Shown here: in pieces, positions 12,078 through 23,667 of the stretch
Layout of the letters: each line of letters starts with the position of its first letter
Position numbering within the stretch: the stretch's first letter is position 1
Assembly (NCBI GenBank): GCA_030844895.1
Contig: CM061233.1
Coordinates: 35,929,126-35,993,125, forward strand
DNA from: Ambrosia x helenae
Taxonomy: Eukaryota; Streptophyta; Magnoliopsida; Asterales; Asteraceae
Direction: 5' to 3'
DNA length: 64,000 nucleotides
Notes under the pieces: model-generated
Told to the model about the DNA's origin: nothing
Seen by the model: only the letters and a program-made list of their open reading frames with translations
The model's database searches: none
Translations under genes and position numbers: made by a program

Positions 12078-15000
12078 TTAGTCCATGTTTAGCATACCAA
12101 TTCTAGAAATCAGATTTGTGAAGGTAGATGTGTCTAAAGCTTTTGTCAACACATCTGCCAACTGATCCTCTGTTGGAACATGGTGCAGAGAGATCAAACC
12201 TTTTTCATGGCTATCTCTGACAAAATGATGTCTGATGTCTATGTGCTTTGTGGCTGAGTGAGAAACTAGATTCTTGATGATATTTTCAGCAGCTTGACTG
12301 TCCAACATGAGTGGAGTCTTTAGTGCAATTATCCTAAAATCCAGCAGTTGATTTTGAAGCCACATGAGTTGGGCTGTACAGCTTGCAGCAGCAATGTATT
12401 CAGCCTCAACTGTTGAAGTTGAAACTGCTGCTTGCTTTTTGCTTTGCCAAGAGACTAAGGCATTCCCTAGAAACTGGCACCCTCCTGATGTAGACTTCCT
12501 TGTGGTGTGGTAGCCAGCAAAATCACTATCTGAATAACCTGAAAGCTCAATGTTTCCATTAGCAGGATACCAGATACCAAGTGTGGGAGCACCTTTTAGG
12601 TATCTGAATATCCTTTTTCACAGCAATAAGGTTTGACTTTCTGGGTGAAGCCTGGGATCTTGCACAAACACAAGTGACAAACATAATGTCTGGCCTAGAT
12701 GCAGTTAAGTACAGTAAAGACCCAATCATGAATCCGTATTGTGTTTGATCAACCAGTTCATCCTTGTCATCAATAGTGAGTAGCTTGACTGTACTCATGG
12801 GTGTACTACATGGCTTACAGTCATTCATCTCAAATCTAGGTAATAAGTTTTTCACATATTTGTTTTGATGAATGAATGTGCCATTTTGTAGATGCTTCAC
12901 TTGGAGACCAAGGAAACACTGAAGTTCACCCATAGCACTTATTTCAAACTCTACTGTCATGAGTTCTCTAAACTCTTCACACATTTTGTTACATGTGGAT
13001 CCAAAAATAATGTCATCCACATACATTTGAACAATCATTAAATCTTTCCCTCTCCATTTCAAAAATAAGGTTTTATCAATTTTACCTCTTGTGAAACCAA
13101 TGGATAAGAGAAAGGTGGAAAGAGTTTCATACCAGGCCCTAGGTGCTTGCTTGAGTCCATACAAAGCTTTGTTAAGCTTGTAGACATGATCAGGATGGAA
13201 TGTGTCTTTAAAACCAGGTGGTTGACATACATATACCTCCTCCTGAATTTTGCCATATAGGAATGCACATTTGATGTCCATCTGATACACCTTGATGTTG
13301 TGGTTGACAGCAAAGGCTAGAAAAAGTCTAATAACCTCTAACCTTGCTACAGGAGCAAAGGTTTCATCATAGTCTATCCCTTCTTCTTGTCTGAAGCCTT
13401 GAACCACAAGCCTAGCTTTATTCTTGACAACTATACCCCTTTCATCAGTTTTGTTTTTGAAGACCCACTTTGTGCCAATTGGACAAACATCCTTAAGAAG
13501 TGGTACAAGTTCCCATACTTGTTGTCTTTTAAACTGAAGGAGCTTTTCCTGCATAGCTTCTACCCAACTGTTGTCTTTTAGTGCCTCTTGGTACTTGACA
13601 TGTTGTGTGAGAGATAGAAAGCCTGCAAAAAGACAGCTATTTGAGGATTGGCTTCTTGTTAGCACACCCTCTCTGATGTTGCCAATGATTTGATCTGGTG
13701 GATGAGCTCTTAGGTAGATTAGATCTCCCTGATATGGTATGATGGCATTTTGAGGTGTAAGACAGAGGTTTGGTAACTCTGTTGATGTAACATCTGTTTG
13801 CATTTCTGTAGTGCCAACAGATGTTTGAAATGGAGGTGGGGGAATGGGTCCAAGTGGTGTAAAAATGGACTGACTTTTGTCAACAGATGATTGAGCAGTG
13901 GATGTAAAGGGTGAAGCAGTGGTTTGAGGATAAGTCTGGCCAACATTGGCTGACTCAGCTGTGATAGAGTTTTGACAGTTGTTTTGAACAACTGCTTCCT
14001 CTGATGCAGAATATATTCTATAGTGACTTGGAATCACAGCATTTGTTCTGTAATCTTGTTGTGGAGATTGTGGAATACCTGCGCTGTTAGTTTTGACAGT
14101 AATATCTTCAAATTTGAATTTATCTAAATCAAACAACTCAATAGGATTTGCTGGGATTTTTAGAGTTTTTTCTATTGTCCTGGTCCTTGTGTTAAACACT
14201 TTATAGCCTTGGCAGTAGAAGAATATCCTAGAAAATATCCACAATCTACTTTGGCGGCAAATTTTGAAATGGAATCTTTAAGATTTAGAATGAAACATGG
14301 GCAGCCAAAGATTTTGAAAAATGAGATTAATGGTTTGATTTTGAACAGAATTTCATAAGCAGTCTTTTGATGTCTTGGGTGGATCAAAACTCTATTTTGA
14401 ACATAGCAAGCAGTGTTTACAGCTTCTGCCCAAAAGGACAGTGGCAAACCAGAATCTGCTAGCATGGTTCTTGCAGCTTTAATAAGAGTTCTATTTTTCC
14501 TCTCAACCACCCCATTTTGCTCTGGTGTTCTTGGGATGCTGTACTGCTTCACAATCCCTTTTGACACACAGAAGTCATCCAACTCCTTATTTTTAAACTC
14601 TGTTCCATTGTCACTTCTAAAGACTTTTACTGGCAAGTCATATTGCTTTTCAACTTTGGTGACAAAGTCCTTTAAGATACCTGCAATCTCATCCTTAGAG
14701 TGTAAAAAGTATGTCCATGTAAACCTAGAAAAATAACCAACTATGACAAGACAAAATCTCTTTCTTCTTAGACTCATGATTTTAACTGGGCCAAACAAGT
14801 CCATATGCAACAATTGTAGACATTGACTTTTTTTGGACTCATCAATGGATTTGTAAGAGCTTTTATGTTGTTTTCCTTTTAAGCAAGAAACACAATGCTC
14901 ATCACATTTGAATTCTTTTGATGGTAAACCTCTGACAAGGCTTTGTTTGGAGAGTGAGTTGATAGTTTGAAGGTTGGTATGACCCAGTCTCCTATGCCAC

Positions 15001-15443
15001 AATTCTGTCTCCTTTGTGGAGGCAGCAGAAAACAAACAGACATTTGCTATAGGATTATCCTTCAACATATCAACTACATACACATTGCCACTCCTATGAG
15101 CACCAAGTTGTGCTTTGCTCTCAGCAATGATGGTGTCAATATTTTTCACCACTTCTGGCCCAATAATCTTACAAGTTTTCTTAGTGAAGAATGAGCCATA
15201 ACCTTTGTCACTCATTTGTGAAACACTAAGAAGATTAAATTTAAGATTGACATTTTCAAACTTGAGTTTCCCAGCCTGAACAGTCCCTGAACCCAATACC
15301 TTACCTTTTGAATCATTACCAAAGGATATATCACCCCCTCCATGATCTAAGAAGTCCCGAAGAAAGGCTCTACATCCTGTCATGTGCCTGGAGCCTCCAC
15401 TATCTACATACCAAAGACTATCTAAACAAGCAGAAGCTCCCTA
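12078..15443 (-). pseudogene. pol of element C: protease, integrase, reverse transcriptase, RNase H
   Basis: The protease has DSGGSRHMTG near 15400. The HHCC finger (LWHRRLGH to CVSCLKGKQH) is intact. Integrase DDE residues lie in MDLFGP, RSDNGTEF and VVERKNRT. Reverse transcriptase has KVYQMDIKCAFLYG and the catalytic YVDD near 13010. RNase H has the STVEAEY and DSQAAEN motifs and ends at 12078. Breaks: a TAG at 15441-15443 just before the protease, a one-base deletion near 14208 between integrase and reverse transcriptase, and a frameshift near 12620 before RNase H. All catalytic residues I can see remain, so the copy decayed recently. Confidence 0.93.
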
Positions 15444-15458
15444 CACAGCAGTAATGAA

Positions 15459-18400
15459 TTAGTTTTGGTGAGTGTCCAAAGCCAAGTTGGCTTTGGATGG
15501 GTCCATAGATTTTTCAACCTCAAGCTTGGGAAGGTGATCAATGGTTTGAACTAGTTTTTGAATCAAGTTCAACAACTGTTGCTGACCATTTGCCAGTGCT
15601 TGAATGTCAACACTTGGGGCAACAGTTGTTTGATCACTTCCTGACAGATGATAATACCCATAGGGATTTCTGTTCACTCTTGGTTTAGATGGTCTTTTTG
15701 GTTCTTCATAAACATGTGACAGACTATGACATGGTGGTTGTCCATATCCTCTTGGGTACTTGCTTGTGGGTGGAGCATCTGTTACTTGGACATCCCTGGG
15801 AGCAGATGTTGCAAGACTTTTGGTAACAGATGTTTGGACTGGTGCAAAAGTCTGTTTGGGCTTTCCTTTTGAAGTATTCACCACTTGACTTGCAAGAGTT
15901 TTAGCCTTGTACTCTTGTATTTTGACATCAAAATTTTTGAGATACAGACACTCTTTGGTTTTGTGATTCTTTTTACCACATATTGAGCATGTGGCCTTGG
16001 AATCACATACACTTGTTCCTTTGTTGATATCATATGCTTTTAGAAGAAAACAGTTCTTAGTAACATGATTCTTCTTTTCACAGAAATCATAAAACAAGTG
16101 GACAGACTTTTCTTTTTTTTTTCCGTTTTTCAACCTTCTTCTCAACAGATGTTTGAGCATCTGCTGGAAGGTTTTTCAAGCGAATGACTTTTGCCTGTGG
16201 TGCTGTCTTCCCATCAAAAGTTTTGAAATCAACTGGTTTGAAGTTCTCAAGAGTATCACACTCATCAGACCAAGTAGGTTTAAATTCATATTTTTCAAGT
16301 TCAGTGAATGATGAGGAACCTTCTGCTTTTTCAAGAACAATTTTCTTGCCATTAGGTTCAGTGATTTTAATCTCTCGACCCTTCAAATTAGTTGGTACTA
16401 CCTCAACTAACTTTTGATCCCTTTTGTCAGTGTTTTCAAAAGCTGGAGCAGTGGTTTCAAAACGAAACCCAAACTTCACATGACTTTTGGTTTGTTTGTT
16501 GAGTAGCATCTCAAAACCTTTACATGATTCCACCCATTTCTGACATTCAACTTGGGTGGACTCAAGCTCACTTTTGCAACTATGGTATTTAGTTATCATA
16601 GTTTGGAGCTGGTCTTTGGTTATAGTTGCTTCATGTTTTAAGCTGCTTATTTCAGATTCTTTTTCAGTCAATTTTTTTTTTAACTCTTTTGAAAGTTTCT
16701 CAAATTTAACTTCATCATCTAAAATTTTATTCCTAAGGTTTTCATTCACCTCTTTGATGTTAGCAAATGCTATTACACATTTGTCAGAACACAAATCTTT
16801 AAGGATTTGAGGAGATACCTTAGCAGCAGCCATCAATGCACAATCACACTTGCACTCACAATCATCAGATGCACCCCAGGGATTTGAGAGACTCACAACC
16901 TCTTCTTCAGATTTTTCACCTGCAACTACCTTATCAACAATATCATCAGTCATAACAACAGATTCAGTTACCACTTCCTCAGAATCAACCTCTTCTACCT
17001 TATCAACAATATCATCAGTCATAACAACAGATTCAGTTACCACTACTGCAAAATTTTCACCTATCAACTCATCTGGTAGACTACTCCAATCAACAAAGCC
17101 TTGTGTGAAGAAACTCTGTTGAATGGTCTCTGCAGGAGCAGAGGGTAGAGCAGCAGTCATTGGCATAGGTGCCTGAGCAACAGGGGTTTGCACATAATGG
17201 ATCTGAGGAACAGTGGTTTGGACAAACTGAACAGGAACAATGTTTGAGGACTGTGCAAAATGAGCAGTGTTTTGCACATTTGGTCCAGGGGTATTATAGG
17301 AACTTTGATAAGTGTTGGTCTGTGGCCTCTGATTTGGATAGGTAATCATAGGTGTACCATGTTGACTCCTACATTCCCTAGCAAAATGACCAAGTATATG
17401 ACATTTATAACACTTTATCTTTGATTTATCCAACCCCACTTTTGACCTGCCAGTTAACCCTGGAAACCTTCTCCCAGTTTTCTTGTAAATATTGTTAGTT
17501 CTTACACTGAGAAGGGCCAATTAGTGCATAATGTCCATTTCTTCCAAATCATCAGGGTCAAAGTATTTTAAGTCATCATACTCAAAGGATATGTTATCAG
17601 ATGCCTGGATATTACCACCACTTGCTGTAAAAGCGTAGTTTGGTGAATAAGAATCAAAGTTAAAACCTGAGTTAAAACCTGAAGTTATGTCAATGAAATG
17701 ATCATAACTCTGATCCTTACTATTACCAGGCAACTCATCATGACCCAGATGTGCTGTATTACCAAATACATACTCATCAGACACTTTTCCAGAGTCCTGG
17801 AGCTTCTTTTTCTGGTTAAGCTCTCTCTCATAGGTCAAGAGCTTACCATGAAGCTGGGTCAGTGATAGGTCCTTGAATCCAATTCAGTTTCTCATAACTA
17901 TAGCAATAATGTCCCATTTATCTGGTAATGATCTTAAAAACCTATTGTTCAAAGTTGAATGAGGGTAAGTTAGACCAACCAGTTTTAGTTCACTAATGAG
18001 ACAGTTAAACCTCTCAAATTGTTGAGTTAATGACTCTCCCTTAACGTGACTGAATGTTTCATATTGTTGTTTAAGTATTTCACGATTGTTTTCAATAACC
18101 TCTTCAGTCCTACCAAATTGTTCTTTCAGTGCATCCCACAACTCCTTTGAACTGTTACAGTGTAACAGCCCAACATATATATCATTGGGTAGAGCCATGT
18201 CCACAATACTGAAGGCCTTAGCATCTAACTCAATATTCTGAAAATCCTGGTCGGAGTAGTTTTCAAGTTTCTTAGGCTCCTGAACCTTGGAATCTTCGGT
18301 ACTCGGCACCATCGGAACATGTGGTCCGAAGATAACCGACTTCCAACACCCAATGTTCTATTGAGCTAGAACATGGCTCATCCGATGTTGCCAGATATTG

Positions 18401-18474
18401 TATTAAGATCTGACAAGCATCGGTGGCTTGTTGTTCGTGCCAGTGTTGTGTGGATCGTGATTGATTGAAGGCAT
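15459..18474 (-). pseudogene. gag of element C, broken
   Basis: Starts at ATG 18474. A UBN2-type Gag domain spans about 18312-17884. The first zinc knuckle, CYKCHILGHFAREC (near 17415-17375), is intact, followed by a predicted coiled coil around 16800-16550 rich in Lys and Glu heptads. Two more Cys/His clusters (CDFCEKKNH and CSICGKKNH) lie near 16085-15945. Breaks: stops in the first 60 codons, a TGA after MRN at 17884, CAA changed to TAA at 17521 and a homopolymer frameshift near 16120. Long Gag with a coiled coil is typical of Sireviruses. It ends with TAA 15459-15461, five codons before the protease region. Confidence 0.9.
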
Positions 18475-18628
18475 TCTCTGATTTTTCGAAAACAATGTCT
18501 GTTTACAAACGGTTGAATCGAAAATAAAATATTACTCTGTTTTCAATCCGACAAACAAATGATATCAATAATTGTGACCTGGTCTGTTTATATTAAATTG
18601 ATTGGTTAGATCGAATTTAATTGACCAA

Positions 18629-18640
18629 GCTCTGATACCA
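18629..18640 (-). other. Primer binding site of element C
   Basis: On the minus strand it reads TGGTATCAGAGC, a perfect plant initiator-methionine-tRNA primer site two bases from the LTR end. Confidence 0.93.
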
Positions 18641-18642
18641 AT

Positions 18643-19353
18643 TGTTAGGATATGAGTTTGATTGTTTTGATTTGTTTAAGTAAAGATGAGAAGAATGAAG
18701 TGAATATAAATGGAAAGTGCAGCGGAATAATAAACTATAATCAAAACAAGAGAGTAAATGTTTTCTAATCGAATGCTTTCATAATATTGAATGATTACAA
18801 TCAATTGTAAAAGTACTCCCCCTTAGCCTGATCACTCTGTGATTGTTTGTCTGGGAGAATGTTGTGAGTGACGAATAGAACAGTACAAGCACTGTTCTAT
18901 TTATAGACAAATCTAAACCACTGATGATCTAAGCTGACGTCACCTAAGATAGTGACCTCTACCAGAATAACAACATAAAACATCTGCTATATACAAACTA
19001 CTGTTACATTGTAAAACACTGTAAGGTAAACTACTGTTGAGGAAAACTCTGATGGTCTTGTATCATCTGTTGGAGCCTAAGTGCTGTTGGCTCCAACAGA
19101 CCTTTAGTCTTCAGTACTTGATCAACAGTTGTTGTTCATCAGACCTTTAGTCAGCAGTTGTTCTCTATCAGTTGTTATCCAGCAGTCCTTTGTAGCAGCA
19201 GTTGTCACATCAGTTGTTTGGGTAGAACAGTTGTTAGGGTCAACAGTCTTTTTGGAGGAGTATGTTGTAAATGCTGTTTATTAATATGGATCAACTGTTA
19301 GTATATTTTGGCTTTTCAATCATCTGTTCTTCTCCAGGTCAGCAGACCCAACA
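18643..19353 (-). repeat. 5' LTR of element C, with promoter
   Basis: 711 bp. On the minus strand it carries TGACGTCA (18935-18942) before the TATA box (18898-18906), so this LTR would drive the genomic RNA. It is flanked on the right by CACAA. Confidence 0.96.
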
Positions 19354-21506
19354 CACAAGGACTAGGATAATAGAAGAAACTCTTAATGTAAAGTTCAATG
19401 AACTTTCATCCTTAAAAATCCCAGCAAATCCTGCTAAACTTTTGATTTAGACAAATTCAAATTTGAAAATATTACTGCTAAAGTTGACAGTGCAGGTATT
19501 CAACAGGCTCCAAAACAAGACTACAGAATTGATGTTGTGATCCCGAGTCACTACAAAGTCACTTCTGCATCGGGGGAAGCAGATGTTCAAAACACCTGTC
19601 AAAACTCTGCCACAGCTGTGTCAACCACTGTTGGCCAGTCTTACCCTCAAACCACTGCCTCATCAAACTCAATCACTGTTCAATCATCTGTTGACAAAAG
19701 TCCAACCTTTGTTGACAAAAGTCAGTCCAACTTTACACCACTTGGGCCCATTTCCCCACTTCCATCTGTTGGTACTACAAAAGTGCAATAGATGTTACAC
19801 CAACAAAGTCACCAAACCTCTGTCCTTCACTTCAAAATGCCATCATACCATATCAGGGAGATTAAATCAACCTAATAGCTCATCCACCAGACCAAATCAT
19901 TGGCAACATCAGAGATGGTGTGCTCACAAGAAGCCAATCCTCAAAAATCTGTCTTTTTGCAGGCTTTCTATCTCTCACACAACCTGTCAAGTACCAAGAG
20001 GCACTAAAAGACAACATTTGGGTAGAAGCCATGCAGGAAGAACTCCTTCAGTTCAAAAGACAACAAGTATGGGAACTTGTACCACTACCAAAGGATGTCT
20101 GTCCAATTGGCACAAAGTGGGTCTTCAAAAACAAAACTGATGAAAGGGGTATAGTTGTCAAGAATAAAGCCATGCTTGTGGTTCAAGGCTTCAGACAAGA
20201 AGAGGGGATAGACTATGATGAAACCTTTGCTCCTGTAGCTAGGCTAGAAGTTATCAGACTGTTCCCTGCCTTTACTGTCAACCACAACATCAAGGTGTAT
20301 CAGATGGACATTAAATGTGCATTCCTTTATGGAAAAATTCAGGAGGAGGTCTATGTATGTCAACCACCTAGCTTTGAAGACACATTCCATCCTGATTATG
20401 TCTACAAGCTCAACAAAGCTTTGTATGGACTCAAACAAGCACCTAGGGCCTGGTATGAAACTCTTTCCACCTTTCTCTTATCCATTGATTTCACAAGAGG
20501 TAAAATTGATAAAACTTTATTTCTACAATGGAGAGGGAAAGATTTAATGATTGTTTAAATATATGTCGATGACAACATTTTTGGATCCACTTGTAACAAA
20601 TTGTGTGAAGAGTTTAGGGAACTCATGACATCAGAGTTTGAGATGAGTGCTATGGGTGAACTTCAGTGCTTCCTTGGTCAACAAGTGAAACAGCTGCAAA
20701 ATGGCACATTCATTCATCAAAACAAGTATGTTAAAAACTTACCAACCAGATTTGAGATGAATGATTGTAAGCCATGTAGTACACCCATGAGCACAACCAA
20801 GCTACTCACTATTGATGACAAGGATGAACTGGTTGACCAGACACATTACAGATGCATGATTGGGTCTTTATTGTACTTAACTGCATCCAGGCCTGACATT
20901 ATGTTTGCCACCTGTGTCTGTGCATGATCCCAGGCTTCACCTAGAAAGACAAATCTTATTGCTGTGAAAAGGATATTCAGATACCTAGAAAGTGCTCCCA
21001 CACTTGGTATCTGGTATCCTACTAATGGAAACATTGAGCTTTCAGGTTATTTAGATAGTTACTTTGCTGGCTGCCACACCACAAGGAAGTCTACATCAGG
21101 GGGGTGCCAATTTCTAGGGAATGCCTTAGTTTCATGGCAAAGCAAAAAGCAAGCAACTGTTTCAACCTCAACAGTAGAGGCTGAATACATTGCTGCTACA
21201 AGCTGTACAACCCAACTCATGTGGCTTCAAAATCAACTACTGGATTTTGGTATAACTGCACTAAAGAATCCACTCATGCTGGACAGTCAAGCTGCTGAAA
21301 ATATTATCAAAAATCCAGTCTCTCATTCAACCACAAAGCACATAGACATCATACATCACTTTGTCAGAGATAGCTTTGAAAAACGTTTGATTTCTTTGCA
21401 TCATGTTCCAACATAGGATCAGCTAGCAGATGTGTTGACAAAAGCCTTAGACACATCTACCTTTGAAAAACTGATCTCTCGGATTGATATGCTAAGCATG
21501 GATTAA
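19354..21506 (+). pseudogene. Reverse transcriptase-RNase H part of element A pol, broken
   Basis: Continues A's pol after insertion C. The start is frame-shifted by a one-base loss near 19437. Reverse transcriptase runs in one frame at 19920-20558 with WVFKNKTDERGIVVKNKA and KVYQMDIKCAFLYG. A TAA interrupts it just before the catalytic YVDD, which is still visible near 20565. The second half is at 20601-20927, with a TGA after CVCA. RNase H (20964-21416) has STVEAEY and DSQAAEN and ends after a TAG near 21414. The original stop is TAA 21504-21506. Several active-site neighbours differ from C (for example DDN in place of DDI). Confidence 0.92.
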
Positions 21507-22064
21507 GCAACAAAAATGTTTTAAATAAACACATTAAAATGTTTCAGAAAAATCAAAAATCATACTTAAAAATAGCTTTTTAGTTGAAAAATCTGCTAAG
21601 GATAAAACAACTACTGTTTCATCCATTCTATCCACTGTTAGTTGAAAAATCTGTTTCAAATATCTGATCAGATAAAACAACCACTGTTTGGTTGAAAAAT
21701 CTGTTTTCAAACGTCTGATCAGATAAAACAATTGTTTCCATTATATATATATATATATATATATATATCCACATTATAAAACCTTAAGTACTGTTAGCAT
21801 CAGCACTTTGGTAAGTCAACAGCTGTTTGCATCATTCCTTTGGCAACAGCAATATGCCACATAGGCTCCATCAGATGTTTGCCACGTCTGCTCTCAAAAG
21901 CAGAGTTTTGGCCACATCAATGGTTTCATAAGAGGCTATAAAAACCATGTTCTACCACAATAGATGTTACACTATCTCATTATATTAAAAATACTGATAC
22001 CGCCTTCTTCAACCTCTAACCCTCATTCTAATTCCTTCCATCTTTTGACTCGAAAACCATTACA
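21507..22064 (+). promoter_or_regulatory. Spacer of A with candidate internal promoter
   Basis: Non-coding spacer between RNase H and the third ORF. It has palindromes TCTGATCAGA at 21663-21672 and 21714-21723, an AT microsatellite, and TATAAAAA at 21937-21944, 128 bases before the third-ORF ATG (22065). Placement matches element C. Confidence 0.48.
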
Positions 22065-23119
22065 ATGGATCTTCAAGCAAAAGCCACCCAAAATTAGCTT
22101 CCCTATCTGGTTAAAACAGATGAAAACATACCGTTCCATACCACCATCAACGTCTTTCTCCAATCCAAATACCTGACACTACTAACCGCTGATGCACCCA
22201 TCTACATCTATACTCTCCAAGAATTCTGGTTAAATGCTGATGTTCTACATCACGAGAAAAAGCCTACAACCATTATCTAAAAAATTGGAGATACAAATGT
22301 CACCATAACCCCCCAACTGATATCCACAACCTTCTCACTGAATGACTTGTGAGGTAAAGACTTTTTCCCTAAGGCTGAACTTCACACTGAGTTTCAGGAA
22401 AGGGGTTATGACTCACAGATGACTGGTTCAACTCTTTTCAAAAAGTTTTTCCCACAAGTCATGAAATTTTTCTTTCATACACTCCTTCTCTGTATCTCTG
22501 CTTAATCCACTTCTTTCAATGAAATCCCATTAAAAGTTCAGTACTTGGGATATGCTATGTTGTCAGAATCTAACTACAATCTATTCCAGGCCCTGTTCTT
22601 GGATTTAGTAGCAAATGTAAAAGGAGTCAAGTCTGGGTCAAACAATGCTTTTCTGAAATACCCAAGACTTCTAAATGTAATCCTACAAAAGGTTTCACCT
22701 GAAAAGGTGTTTAAAAAGGGTAAATCATTTCAAATGAAGAGTCTAACAAATGAAACTTTTACAAGAATGTTGGGTCTAAACACCTAAGAAAAAGTGTCAA
22801 AAGTCAAAGTTTCTAAAACACAAGCAAAGAGTACTAAGAAAACAACTGTTGCCAAAACCTCTGTTGCTGAGCCCACTGCTCCTGGTGGTCATGGCACTAC
22901 ATCCAGTGCTGTGAAACCCACACCAGCCATCTCCAAAAAGAAACATCTATCCACAAAAACCACCAAGAAAACCAAAAAGGGACCTCTGGAAGATGAGATA
23001 CCAGAGGTAACCCCTGTTGTAGCACAAAAACAACTAGAAACCACTGTTGTTACTTCCTCACAACAGTTGGAGATATCTCAACCTAACTAACCTCCTCATG
23101 AATCCTCACAAAAGGATCA
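22065..23119 (+). pseudogene. Third ORF of element A, 5' part, broken
   Basis: Starts at ATG 22065 with MDLQAKAT as in C, but has a TAG after nine codons, then stops near 22280, 22350, 22505 and 22786. The N-terminal helical region is recognisable (FLKYPRLLNVILQK at about 22655-22695). The basic Ser/Thr-rich region follows to 23119, where element B is inserted. The remainder is at 38351-41128. Function unknown; see the entry for C. Confidence 0.8.
23115..23119. repeat. Target site duplication GATCA (left) of element B
   Basis: GATCA lies directly before the B LTR here and is repeated directly after it at 38351-38355. Confidence 0.93.
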
Positions 23120-23654
23120 TGTATGCGCGTAGGATCGTCAAATCTACAAAGATAGTAATCAAACAAGTTTGATTCAAGTGCAGAATCCCTGAATCAATCA
23201 CAAAATGATAATAATACTAACAAAACACAGAAATCATCTTTAAAAGCTTCATTTCATTGATAAACACACTCAATTACACGTTATAATAAGCTTTACAATC
23301 AAAATATGACGTGAATTAAGTTTACACAAAACCCTAGGGAGAGACTCAAACAGGAGGGAAACAAAAATGACCAAAACTTATATTCAAATTGAACTTGACC
23401 TATTTATAGGCCTGCACATTCGCCCACTTTGATTGGTCGAATGTGCAGGTTCGCCCATTCATCATGGTCGAACCAAGCTATACATTAACATCTAATCTAC
23501 CTTCGACCTCCTATATTTCCTTCGCACCTTTTGCTCTCCTTCGCACCTTTAGAAATCCTCATTCGCCCAAATATTTTCCTTCGCCCATTAGACAAAACTC
23601 ACTAACATATGTTAATTGTAATCCAAAGCATTAGTTACACAAAATGCATCTACA
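23120..23654 (-). repeat. 3' LTR of element B
   Basis: Starts TGTATGC and ends CATCTACA on the plus strand. It includes the inverted TATA box TATTTATAGG (23401-23410) and a perfect 12-base inverted repeat, CCTGCACATTCG at 23411-23422 with its complement at 23438-23449. Several TTCGCCC and GGTCGAA motifs surround it. Confidence 0.96.
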
Positions 23655-23667
23655 AACTCCCCCTCGA
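23655..23667 (-). other. Polypurine tract of element B
   Basis: On the minus strand it reads TCGAGGGGGAGTT, directly beside the 3' LTR and directly after the third-ORF stop codon (23668-23670). Confidence 0.88.

Larger units (their letters stand above)
6824..19353 (-). mobile_element. Element C: full-length Sirevirus-like Ty1/copia element inserted in A
   Basis: A 12,530-bp minus-strand element with two 711-bp LTRs, a perfect CACAA target duplication, an intact primer site, a polypurine tract and the complete gene order. It belongs to the same family as A, into whose integrase it inserted. The two LTRs differ at about 21 of 711 positions by hand count (about 3 percent). Gag, pol and the third ORF all carry a few stops or frameshifts, so the copy cannot make its own proteins without suppression or help. 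Confidence 0.95.

Noticed and set aside
18629..18640. Possible tRNA gene from the methionine-tRNA-like sequence
   Set aside because: Only the short primer-binding complement is present; there is no cloverleaf. The same holds at 2575, 37799 and 49957.
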